Source: Enoplolaimus lenunculus
Lineage: Eukaryota > Nematoda > Enoplea > Enoplida > Thoracostomopsidae
Direction: 5' to 3'
Assembly (NCBI GenBank): GCA_030248215.1
Contig: JASANG010000455.1
Location: 55,402 to 119,401 of the forward strand
DNA: 64,000 bases
Under the pieces are notes generated by a model. It was not told where the DNA came from. It saw only the letters and a list, made by a program, of their open reading frames with translations, and searched no databases. Made by a program: the position numbers and the translations under genes. Positions 52,806-63,189 of this stretch are shown here, piece after piece (the first letter of the stretch is position 1; each line of letters starts with the position of its first letter).

Positions 52806-55136
52806 ATGACTCGGCATGGAAAAAATGCAACTGCTAATTCGGTGTACAGCTATCACGAGCGAATTAAGGATGCAAAATTATCAGGTAACGTTACTGTTAA
52901 ATATACTGTTTTAACTGGTAGCTTCCGCTCGATTTAGCTTTGTTATATTGATGGTTGATTAGCCCAATTTTGTTGATTTTCGTCGCGGGTTTGAATTAAA
53001 ATTCAAAGGTTGTTTGGTTAAAGGCTTGAAATTCTAAAACTTTAACCAAAAGTATCAAGTTCTATAACGCGCATATACAAAAATATAATGCGTGTTATGC
53101 ATGTAAATAAAGATATGACGTAAAATTTTGTAATAACCCTGGGCTATCACGAGCTTATTTTGAAAATGACCTCGATATAGCCATGGGCAATAGGAGATTT
53201 TGTGGCAACGTTGACAAAAGTATTGTGAATGTTGCATTATACTGCAGATCATTCACTGAGATTATATCCATTATTAAACAGGTTGGGGAACTCTACGCGA
53301 GCGTCTTGGGAAGGACTCTATCAAAGATTTCGATTGCTGTTCATTAACACTGCAACCATGTAAAGATCCTGTTGTTACGCGCGATGGACATATTTTCGAC
53401 AAGCTTGCAATTCTTGAATACATCGTTCACCAGAAGAAGCAAAACGCGCGAAAGCTGAAAGAATGGGAACGACAGCAAGTGGTATATTTCTATGACGGCT
53501 ATAAAGTTTATAATGGTTATAGATAACCATATTGTCTAATGGATACTTTAGAAAACTTAATTGTAATTTTGAACTTACTGTGTAATATGTTTTTAAGAAG
53601 ACGACGTCAGCGTCAGCGTCTTGTACATTGTAACGTTCGTTCTGATGCCAAATTGCCTGTAAATAAATCAATTATTCAGAACTGGGTTATTTAAGGAAGA
53701 AGCGACCGACAAACAAAAAAGTGAAACTGAATTGCGGATGGAAAAATTGCAAAAATTTATTAATCACGAAGCTACACCAACAGTGAGTCGAAACTATGAT
53801 GCAGATGAGGACGATACACCAACCGATTTAGACCAACGTGAGTACAACAGGCAGCGTTAGAAATTCAAAGTCTGATAACATGCTCCAAATTTCTATTTCT
53901 GTTATTTAACTTAAGTTACAAATAGTGGATGTATAAACGTTAATTCCGGTTTTCGTAACTCTGCAATGAAATGACCTAATAGCTGAAACTATTGCGATGT
54001 TGCAGCTAGTGTGTCAAATATGGCCGGTAAGAAACGTAAAACAATGCCGAGCTTTTGGACGCCTGATCAGGTACCTGCTGCAAAAGCAAGCAAACTTGTT
54101 TCGAAGCCAGATCAGAAGGTACTTGTTGGGACAATAATATGTTTACAAACATTTTTGAAATATTTTTCAGAAAAGACATTACTTTAAAAGTGACTTCGTA
54201 CTAACAGCTTTACGATAATTTTCACTTGTAAAGTATGACGTTGCATATCGTTATTTCGCACAACGGAATTTTAGATCGCATAACATGGCCTACAGGCGTG
54301 CGAAACAACCTAATTGACCACACCTTGTGCGTTGTGAATATTTCTCATTCGATGCATGACATTTAGGTGTATTGCCCAATATCTGGTAAGCCATTGAAAG
54401 TGAAAGATTTGATTCCTGTAAAGTTTACGCCGATGCCTACGGATGATACGCGTTCTGATGTGGCTAAGCAGGTTTGTTTACTGAAAGTTGGTAGTAACTT
54501 CTTTAAGACTTTTGGTCTTACTGAGTATTCGTTTCCAGAAGGGAATATCATTCCACAAAGTCCCATGTTAACCCCTTCAGTCGAAAATTCCCCCTGGTTT
54601 TAAATCACATTGTATATTTGGCCCATGTTACTTTAAGGGGCGTCCAGGTTTCTTGTGGGTCTATAGCGCAGTAGGTTTAGATTCTAGATTAATTTTTTGC
54701 TTAGGCTTACGCTTAGGCTTAGGAACACATTTTTGCAACGCTGAGGTTTAGGCTTAGGCGTATATTTTATGTAATTTGCTCAAATTTTGTCTCGGTTTAT
54801 CCTGACAAATTGCTTAATCTACAGTTACGGCCCTGAAAGTAACATTGGCCATGAATCATACTATATAGTTTACTTTAGGTACGATATATGTGCGCAATTT
54901 CAAGTGATGCATTAACAAACTCAGTGCGTGCAGCGGTGTTGCGGACTTCGGGAACAGTAGTTACACTGGAAGCTGTTGACAAAATTATCAAACGAGATTG
55001 GATAGATCCGGCTAATGGCAAACCTTTGACAGAAAACGATATTATTGAATTAGTTCGCGGTGGAACTGGTTACGCTGTCACTAACCAGAATAAGCTTGAG
55101 TCAAAGGCTGCAGGTCCAACTGCGGCGTGCGCTTAA
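52806..55136 (+). CDS. NOSIP: NOSIP homologue (nitric oxide synthase-interacting protein, U-box type), 6 exons
   Basis: NOSIP is a conserved, mostly nuclear protein with a split U-box/RING-like fold, reported as an E3 ubiquitin ligase and spliceosome-associated factor; in mammals it also binds NO synthases. Exons 52806-52884, 53282-53478, 53696-53837, 54006-54118, 54367-54471 and 54879-55136 give 297 aa (human 301), with all phases matching. Conserved landmarks are MTRHGKN at the start, KDFDCCSLTLQPCKDPVV at 41-58, ILEYIVHQKK, MPSFWTPDQVPAAKASKL, YCPISGKPLKVKDLIPVKFTP (second U-box half), MCAISSDALTN, AVLRTSGTVVTLEAVDKII and RGGTGYA near the C-terminus. A coiled, charged linker separates the two halves. 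Intron 5 carries a TTAGGC-type inverted-repeat element (54620-54850). AATAAA overlaps the stop codon, implying a very short 3' UTR. Confidence 0.97.
54620..54850 (+). mobile_element. TTAGGC-family MITE, GTTACTTT subfamily, in NOSIP intron 5
   Basis: Left ggcccatgttactttaaggg, right cctgaaagtaacattggcc; ttaggc words inside. It ends 28 bp before NOSIP exon 6. Confidence 0.85.
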
Positions 55137-55141
55137 ATAAA
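55136..55141 (+). terminator. Polyadenylation signal of NOSIP, overlapping the stop codon
   Basis: AATAAA begins on the last base of the TAA stop. This hexamer is the canonical metazoan poly(A) signal. Use at this site is inferred. Confidence 0.6.
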
Positions 55142-55859
55142 GCTTTGGTTTCTGTTTTTTGAGCGGATAGTAATATTGTGTCCTACAAATGCTAGATTTA
55201 GGGCTTTAAATATAGATTAAACATATTAAGCCTGAGCTTAAGCAATAAAAAGTGTAAACGTAAGCATAAATGAACCGCACGTTGCATTATTAGAAACTGG
55301 CAAAAGCGCTACCTTTGATGGAACTAGACCTTCAGATGCAGTTTGGAATTAATCAATCGGCCACGTTAATAGTATGAAGTTCCACCCACCGTGCGACTGG
55401 AAAGTTCAGGTTTTAGGCATAAGCTGGTGGAAAGCCACAGATTAATTAGCTAAACTACAGATTTCGGAAACCAGTGCACAAATATTCGCCTGAATTTTTC
55501 AAATTTGAAGGAAAATACTACATGCATTTGATATTTTGTGGACTTCCGATGAGAGCATGAAAAATAACGGAATTTCGGTATTTCTATATCAGAACCGTAT
55601 AGGGATTTTGGCCAATGTTACTTTTAGGGCCGTAACAGTAGATTAAGCGTATTCCTAAGCCTAAGACTAGTGTTGTACAATTACCACTTTTTCTACTGGC
55701 CGGGCAGCCAACGCAACATGGACAGGCCGGCCGGTCATTGGCCGCCAGCCGGCTAATATACAAAGTTTAAAATTAGGCGTTTTAAATGGTGTCAGGGTGC
55801 AACCGGCATTGTGGTTCCTGCATTCTTTCACCTTTCGGTTCCGGTAAATTGTTCCTAAA

Positions 55860-56190
55860 TGCTAATTAGAGTCCATAAGTGTCAACAATCCATAACTGCT
55901 GTGCATGAACGACTGCAAGACCAAATAAAGTTGAGCTCGAAACTTTAAAACATACTTAATATTTGAAAGTATTTTCCTATTAAGTATACTTTGCGTCGTC
56001 GCCTATTAATCTTTTGACACAAATCAAATGAACATTTAATTCAACGGATAGGTGCAATACCGGACATATATTATCGACAAGCGTCGTAGGCCGGCTTAAA
56101 AATAAATAACAGTCCGTATAACAGAATAACAGGAGTTATCTTCTGGAGATGCCAAATAAATATCAGACCCCTCTGATTCGGGTCATTATG
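55860..56190 (+). mobile_element. TACTGTA..CCGAATAAG element, 5'-truncated
   Basis: ctaattagagtccataagtg, ccaaataaagttgagctcga, then acccctctgattcgggtcat at the right. Confidence 0.65.
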
Positions 56191-56588
56191 GTGTAAAAAG
56201 TTTGATAATCGCCGAAAATAAACCATCGAAGGTAGATTTCGCATCCGTCGATAAAGGAAATCTAAAACACAGATGGTACTGCTTAACTTAGACTATCTTC
56301 AACTAAATATTTCACCGATAATACAGCTAAAAATAAAATAAGAATGAATTTTTCGGTGGCATATATGTTTCAGTTTTCGGTCCCAGTCATTTTTCGAAAT
56401 TCCGTTTCGGGCATTTTTTGACTTTCCGGCTTCAATAAATTTTTACCGGAATTAAAAAATCCGGTATTGAATTTTGATAGGTGGATTTTCGTAAAAATCA
56501 CGATTTAAAGATTAAATAGATTTCTTTCGCGCAATTGTCCGAACTAAAACAAAAATGACGATATTCTTTTCTAATCTTACAGAATTAC

Positions 56589-56738
56589 GGCCCATGTAAA
56601 GATCAGGGGCGGAACGCTTTTCTGCGGGACTAGAAAAGCGTTAAGCTTAAGCTTTAGACTATTTTTTCTTGACTTAGGCTTATTAAGATGCCCATTCTTA
56701 CGCTTAGGCTTAGACTTAGGCACAGGTATATGCTTACT
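56589..56738 (+). mobile_element. TTAGGC-family MITE, right end missing
   Basis: ggcccatgtaaagatcaggg, gcggaacgcttttctgcggg, then a short array cut off near 56738. Confidence 0.7.
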
Positions 56739-56833
56739 TTGTGAACTCGCTCGAAACTACATAAAACAACTCTGCCAAGGGTGTGACCGGATATCTGTTT
56801 TTGTTGTTATAAAATATACATCTTTGTACTCGT

Positions 56834-58014
56834 ATTATGGGTCATCCACGTTAAAATGAAGGCACATTTGTAAAAAAATGTCCCTCCCTTTTGGGTGCCC
56901 ACGTTGTGCCTACCCACTCTCATTATACACTGTCTGAGATGTCAACATGTCATTGTCTGAACATTTAGACAATGAATATGCTCTAGGCCTAATGCGGTGT
57001 TCACGTTATAACTGGGGCAGCATGGAACACGTTTTGTCCCTATGGCTATAGCTGGTAACATTTTGTCTGACCGTTTATCCGCTATCAGATTCAAAAAATT
57101 TGAATTGTCTGCTATCCTGATGTGACATCTACAGTTTGTACTGCAATATCATATGATATTCCAAATATTCTCTGTGAGTATCATATGATATGTTTGAAAA
57201 TGTCTGCAAAATTGTGGTAAACTAGCTTGATTGTCCTGTAGAATGTCATATGATACCAAAAATTGAAATCTGAATTATTCGTACTTAGGAGTATATTTTG
57301 GAAAAAATTCAGCGAGAAACAAAAACTTAGAAGCTAATTCAACTTTCGAAATCTTTTAATGCTGCATTATCCGACGTTTCACTGTTTTATAAGCGCGCAC
57401 AAATTCCATTGTCCTGCATAATATCATATGATATTTAGTGGAATTTAGGAATATCATATGATATTCGCAAAAATGTCTCGCAGTGTCATATGACAAATTG
57501 CTACTTGTATACGATGATCGCGTGAGATCAGTGATTTGTAAGTCAATGTCATATGACATTCACATTTTGTCTACATAACCGCTATTCGGATCACAAAATT
57601 TTATGTTGACGTCGAATCAACTTGGACAAAACGTGTTCCAAGCTGCCCCAGTTATAACGTGAACCCCGCATAAATACATACTTGTCCTGACATCATTATC
57701 GGGAACTGTTATTGTCCATAGTCCCTCAGAAGGGACTCAATTTTTTGCGTTGAACGATGGGTGTGAAAATGTGTGCCCAGCGTGTCTTTTTAAATGTGTG
57801 CGCGTGTGTTAACGTAATGTCCTGACATCCTACAAACAACATGTATTTATCCTGAGTCCCTTCCGACAGAGTCTAGACAATTAAAACTATGTAGTACAGC
57901 TATGAAACAATACCTTGCCTCCAGCTAGTATGTGTACTTTGATGTTGTTTCTAATGGGGTGGGTGGAAGATTTATTACATCGGCGCGTGCATTTTAACGT
58001 GGATGACCCATTAT
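56834..58014. mobile_element. Outer inverted-repeat element of a nested pair
   Basis: atgggtcatccacgttaaaa near 56837 is inverted as ttttaacgtggatgacccat near 57992. The roughly 25-bp ends enclose about 1.18 kb, over half of it the inner element at 56993-57669. A related end (cattataacgtggatgctcc) stands alone near 58291. Confidence 0.7.
56993..57669. mobile_element. Inner inverted-repeat element with TCATATGA palindromes
   Basis: gttcacgttataactggggc at the left is inverted as gccccagttataacgtgaac at the right; the arms match over about 46 bp with few differences. The interior holds seven tcatatga words and no credible open frame. Confidence 0.8.
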
Positions 58015-58329
58015 TAGTTGTAAGTTTGTCCGCAGTCTGTCGTAAGGGACTCGGACAAAACACATGGCGTTTTTTGGGCTGTATGGACATTTTAAGGTAT
58101 GTGCAGTAATGCAGATATTGTTATATAGCGTTTTATTTGAAATGTGTGAAGTTTAGTAAATTTGTACACTGTGCATATGGCATAGGGACAAAAAACATGT
58201 TATTGCCGTAAGGTTAAGACAAATATAAGCTTCCAAACTGGCTATGTTTATTGTCGGTACTCTGGAAGGATATGTTTTAACTTTTTCGCGAGCATTATAA
58301 CGTGGATGCTCCATAACAAATTGGGATAG

Positions 58330-58385
58330 TGGAGGCAGTTGGAACAGCGGGACAGTTGGGACACCAGGGACAGCGGGACAGGAAA
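58330..58385 (+). repeat. Small GGGACAG-type repeat
   Basis: Short tandem words around ggaacagcgggacagttggg. The open frame that crosses it has no recognisable product and is not called. Confidence 0.5.
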
Positions 58386-58958
58386 AGCTCCTCCCACATA
58401 GCAAAAAGCTGGTATTCTTTAGCGAATAATGCGAAAAACTCCGACAAGTTTCTGCTCAACTTCGGAACAGTACGTAATGGCAGAGGCCATTCAACGCTGT
58501 GTCCAGGTAACCACCCTGCTGAGCGACAGAGTGCCAGATATTCGTGTAAAATGGCAAACAAAATACAACCATACAAGGCTAAAGTATATGCTGCAAGAAT
58601 TTTTTTGCCATCAAACGCTACGATAGTTTATTGCATGACTTTCAGACGTTTCATTAATATTTTCGCTACACTGTTACAGTGTAGTTTTTGCTCCAGAAGA
58701 CTCATAGCTAGTGGATATTATTGTGTCATTCATGAAATATTTTAGAATATAATTATTTTATTATGGCAAAACTATTACAGTGTTTTATTCTTTTCTAAAT
58801 TGCCCAAAATTCTTGCCCGCTAATCAGCATGTATCCATAGACCTATGTGTTATTGCAACCAAACTATAACGCACAACTTTGAACGACGGTTACCAAAATT
58901 TTAGATCTTTAAATATACAGCATATATAACAGCTTACTTAATTGTGTACATATGTGCT

Positions 58959-61900
58959 ATGTCAGGCGGCAATCCATTTGGAGATAATCCGTTTGCTGTA
59001 AGGACGCTATTTTATTAACGGTTTATGTCTCGTTTTATGCAATTTTTGTTCAAATATTTTTCTTTGTATCGAAATTTGAGGTAAAGCAAATGCAGCTACT
59101 GAACTAACTTGGGTCTTACAACCTTTACTAAAATAAATAAAAAATGCATGCGTACATACGTAAAATATATGTATAGTCATATATAGGTATCTAATATCTA
59201 CACTTACACTTGGTTTTACTGCGTTTTGAGCTCACAGCTGAGATTGTTTGATGTTAGATTCACTAAGACTGAAATGCTTTTGTAGGACCCGAGTGTCCAA
59301 CAGGCAGCGCGCGGTACAGGTGGTACGGCTGGCGGTCCTGGCGCAGGCGGGCTAGATGAGTACAACCCATTTGCCGATCAAAACAGACCGGCTGCAATAT
59401 CAGGGGTAAGTGCAGTGTGTCTGCTTAATACTCGAATTTAGTAGAATAATACAGGAGTTTGGTAGAACTTATACGGGACAGTACATTGATTTGATAACGG
59501 AAATTGAATTCACTACATACACAGTTTTTTCTGACGCTTTCCTGCAACAACTTGCCTATTGCTTGTTAGACTGGTTAGTGTTTTTAGATCAGTATTCCAC
59601 ATAACTAACGTATTTATGGGTTTGGACTGTAGTGATGCGCCGATAGGATAGGTACCAAAATTTTTGCCGTTGGCAATACCCATGCCGATTCAAATTGTAA
59701 CACGCGATGCCTCGGATTCCGAATCCAAACAGCCAATTTCTCCGGAATTCGAACCCGAACTTTTGCTGTCGCTTTGGTTTGGAGCATAGTAGTACTCGAA
59801 ATAGAATCAGAGATGCGCGATGAGACTGTTTAGAATCGAATGGTTTTTAGGGTGCACGTGGGGCAGCAAATCCTATACCGCCAGCGGCATCCGGTTCAAC
59901 GGCGGTTCGACATCCAGAACCGCCTCCTGCGTATACGCCGTCAGCGGGTCAAGACCAGTCCAAAAGAATGACAGCAGGTGCTGGTAATCAACAACCTGTT
60001 CTTACGCAAGCTGAGCTTCTTCGGCGACAAGAAGTGAGATTTGTTTTTGTTCTAAACAATGTGGGAATAAAAACTGGATTTGAATCGAAGAATCTGAATT
60101 CCGCTCACACTTTGCTTTTTAATGAATCTTTTTGCTTGTTGGCCTTTAACGGGTCCCAATTATATGTAGTGCTGACACCGTCTAAGGGTTCCATTTTAAT
60201 TAGCGAGAATATGAATGTATATACGTACATATTTAATAGATAATTTCGTATAATTGATGGACTTGGTGGAAGCTAACTTTTTCGTTTTTAAGGAACTTGA
60301 AAAGAAAGCTGCCGATCTGCAAAGACGTGAAGAAGAAGCCGCGCGAGGCCAAACAAATCGTACGTTATAACATCAATTCCGCACCAAACCTAGCATTGTT
60401 AGTAGAGTGTTAAGAACATTTTCAGACCTGCCAAATTAACATTAAATTCTATCTTCAGTAACAAAATTTTGAGGTATGGGCACCGAAGATTTTCGTTAGG
60501 GAACTGTGGACCCCCATTGCATCGCATCCCCTCGTAGTTACGGGTCAACAACAATTGCATTAAACGTTTTCTGTCTACAGCAAGGTTGAAACTGTCTGTT
60601 GTTGTTGAAGAGCTGGGTTCAAACTGGCCGTTGTTGTTGAAGAGCTGGGTTGAAACCGGCGGTTGTTGTTGTTGTTGAAAGATGACTTGCAGAATCAAGC
60701 GGTTTATTTTAATTTTGGATGCAATTTTCACTTTTGGTTATAATTTGAGTAATTCGCGCAAACATCGGCGCTTTTATTGGAAATGTTTCGAGCATGTATG
60801 TCGAAAACTGATATTTGTATTTTTCTCATTTATCATGAATTGCTTGAGGTATTGTAAATTGGAAATGAAAGATGTTGTGCTATTGTTTGTTTACCAAATT
60901 AAATCAGCGCTATTCGTTTTAGTTCGTACTAATAATTGGCCGCCGTTGCCGTCATGGTTTCCAGTGCAGCCGTGTTTCTATCAAGACATCGGTGTTGATA
61001 TTCCGCAACAATTTCAACGCATTGTCACACTTATTTATTATTTATGGTTAAGTAAGTCGTTATTTATTATTTATTTTACTGTGTAAGTAGCAGTTGAATA
61101 TACTTTATGAAATTTAGACAAACGTGTTTGTGACATTTTGTTCTGCGTAGTACGAATCATATGCATTAGAGAGGTACATGTTTGCTGCAAGAAAAAAGCA
61201 TTTGTCACTGTAAAATAGTATTACGAAGGTTTTCTGGCAGTTTATATGGTGATCGCAAGCAGTATGAAATCTATAAATAATTTGGCTGACTGTCGCAATA
61301 TAAATAATGTGTAGTGAAAGGTCGAAAAAAGTCGTGTTTCTGCAACTCAGCCAATTTAACTTAATTAATAGCATCATATATTGTTTTTAAGTACGTTTGT
61401 ATTAATTGTTTGCAGTGTACGCTGGAACGTTGATTCTGAACTTTATCGGGTCACTCGTCTATTTTATTGCCGGTGGTGACAAAGGGGGCGAACAGTTTGG
61501 CATGTCAATATTGCAATTGATTTTGTTTACACCGTGCTCGTTTTTGTTGTGGTTTCGTCCCGCGTATAAAGCGTTCAGGTACGGTTGTTTGTGTGTTGCT
61601 ATTTTTGTCATTTCTGTGTGATTTGAGAAAACCGGTCACAGCTATTCAAGACTGAGTTGTACATAATTGCTACTTGAAAGCTGCTTGGCATAGATTTGCA
61701 AGATGAAATAGTTAACAAACGGGGAAATGAAAGATTCCACCCGCAGCCGTATTCTCAACTGCGTGTAACACTTATTGCCAGTTAGTTGCAAAACGTTCTT
61801 TTAAACAGAGTTGCAGTGACATCGGGGGATGACGCATTCTGCGCCGTAATTTTGCGTTAATCAATTTCAAGGCATGAGTTAAATTCGAAGCTCACTTTTC

Positions 61901-63189
61901 TTTGATTTGAAGCTTGCTTAACTTATAACAGTGTAAGGTGTCAGGTGCTACACTCATTTGAGAATGCAGGCTCAGAAAAAGACAAACAGGCATTATTGTC
62001 TTGTTTGTTAAATTTGAAAACATTTTGTATTTATTGGTATGATATTGAATTTTAGAAGTGATAGCTCTTTCAATTTTATGGTATTTTTCTTCATTCTGAC
62101 CGCCCAAATCATTACTACTGCGATACAAGCGTTGGGATTTTCGACTTACGGCACTTGGTAAATTTTTGTGTATCCGCCTCTATTGACCATAGGCGGCCCA
62201 ATTGTACACAGTTGATTTGCCGAAAGCATTTATCTTATAGTCGTTGAAGTCAAAATATGGTTTTGATTTAGAAAATTTTCGCAATTTTTTACATTGAATT
62301 TCCTTGAGCGTTTGCTTATCGTTTTTAAGCGTAGCAAAACAAATTTTTACACAATGAAAAATTAAAATTTGCTGATAGTATTAATTCGAATGACTCGCCG
62401 TTTTTGTGCAAGGTTAATGCTTTCACAATCGATATGTGTTTCGAAATCAAAATGTTCACAACTGCAATAAAGTATCCTTGAGATTGGCGGTGTCTGTCTG
62501 TGTATAATTTTCTGGGGGCATTGAAAATGATTTGGTTGCTAGCATTCCGCCAAGCTTGGCGGAAGGATCATTATAATGCTCTACATGGTTTGAAATTCTG
62601 TCCCGGGCTTGCATAGATGTCCCGTTGTCCTTGACATTGATAATGTTGGGTGTGTATCTCTGCCAGGTTTTACTCTAAAGCATGCATGTGATTATCGCTT
62701 GCAGAGACGTACGCCGTAGCGTCCTGCTTCGAGGCGGTACAAGGACAGCGATGGGAATTTTGTGTCGCATTTGGCCGGATCGTATGAAAGATTCTTGTAC
62801 ATTTACGCCCACAGTTAACGTTAAGGCTCAGGCTTAGACACAAGCTTAACTTTGGGTTTTGTCAGGCAGAACCGTATACTTAAGACTTGTCCTGGCCTAA
62901 GCCATGCGTAAGTGTTGGGAAAAGTGCACAAGGGCCGGATAAGATTAGATAATTTTATACTGGGGTGCGGCCAATTCTCGCTACGTACGTCCGCGGTTGC
63001 ATGAAATGCATTGCTTGAAATCGATATTTGCATACGTAGCTATGTGTTCGTGTGTTTGTTTTTAATTTTAATATCTTGATTTTATTACAGAACCGACTCG
63101 TCTCTCAACTTTATGGTGTTTTTCTTCGTATTTTTTGCACAAACAGTATTTTCGGTTGTTGAAACTATCGGGATTCCTGGCTGGAGCTG
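58959..63189 (+). CDS. SCAMP: SCAMP, secretory carrier-associated membrane protein (3' end outside window)
   Basis: Tetraspanning protein of secretory and endocytic vesicles. Exons: 58959-58997, 59286-59405, 59851-60033, 60293-60359, 60923-61051, 61416-61578, then one of two homologous exons (62056-62157 or 63091-63189); all phases agree. The cytosolic N-terminus has three NPF motifs (residues 5-7, 10-12, 40-42) for EH-domain adaptors such as EPS15 and intersectin, a proline-rich stretch ([11 protein letters not shown]), and a coiled coil around 105-132 ([20 protein letters not shown]). The family signature follows: [20 protein letters not shown], then [18 protein letters not shown] into TM1, [38 protein letters not shown], and the TM3-region sequence in the alternative exons. 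The terminal exon (the family's CGWI region, TM4 and C-terminal tail) is not in the window, so the gene is truncated by the window edge. It carries the NPF-bearing N-terminus of the SCAMP1-3 type, not the short SCAMP4/5 form. Confidence 0.96.
61748..61966 (+). mobile_element. ATTCTCAAATG element in SCAMP, between exons 6 and 7a
   Basis: Left cgtattctcaactgcgtgta, right gtgctacactcatttgagaa. Confidence 0.7.
62056..62157 (+). other. SCAMP alternative exon 7a
   Basis: Acceptor AG at 62054-62055 and donor GT at 62158-62159. The exon enters and leaves in phase 2 and encodes [17 protein letters not shown] followed by [17 protein letters not shown], which matches the third transmembrane region of SCAMPs. 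It is homologous to the exon at 63091-63189. Confidence 0.9.
63091..63189 (+). other. SCAMP alternative exon 7b
   Basis: Acceptor AG at 63089-63090 and donor GT at 63190-63191. It has the same entry and exit phases as 7a and encodes [17 protein letters not shown] followed by [16 protein letters not shown]. It shares the (S/T)DSS(F/L)NFMVFFF core with 7a and diverges in the second half of the membrane helix and the following loop. Confidence 0.9.

Noticed and set aside
53375-53671. Minus-strand open frame of 98 codons
   Set aside because: Antisense shadow of NOSIP exon 2 and the following intron.
58329-58745. 138-codon open frame between NOSIP and SCAMP
   Set aside because: Starts in a small GGGACAG repeat, has no recognisable domain and no convincing splice partners; probably chance.
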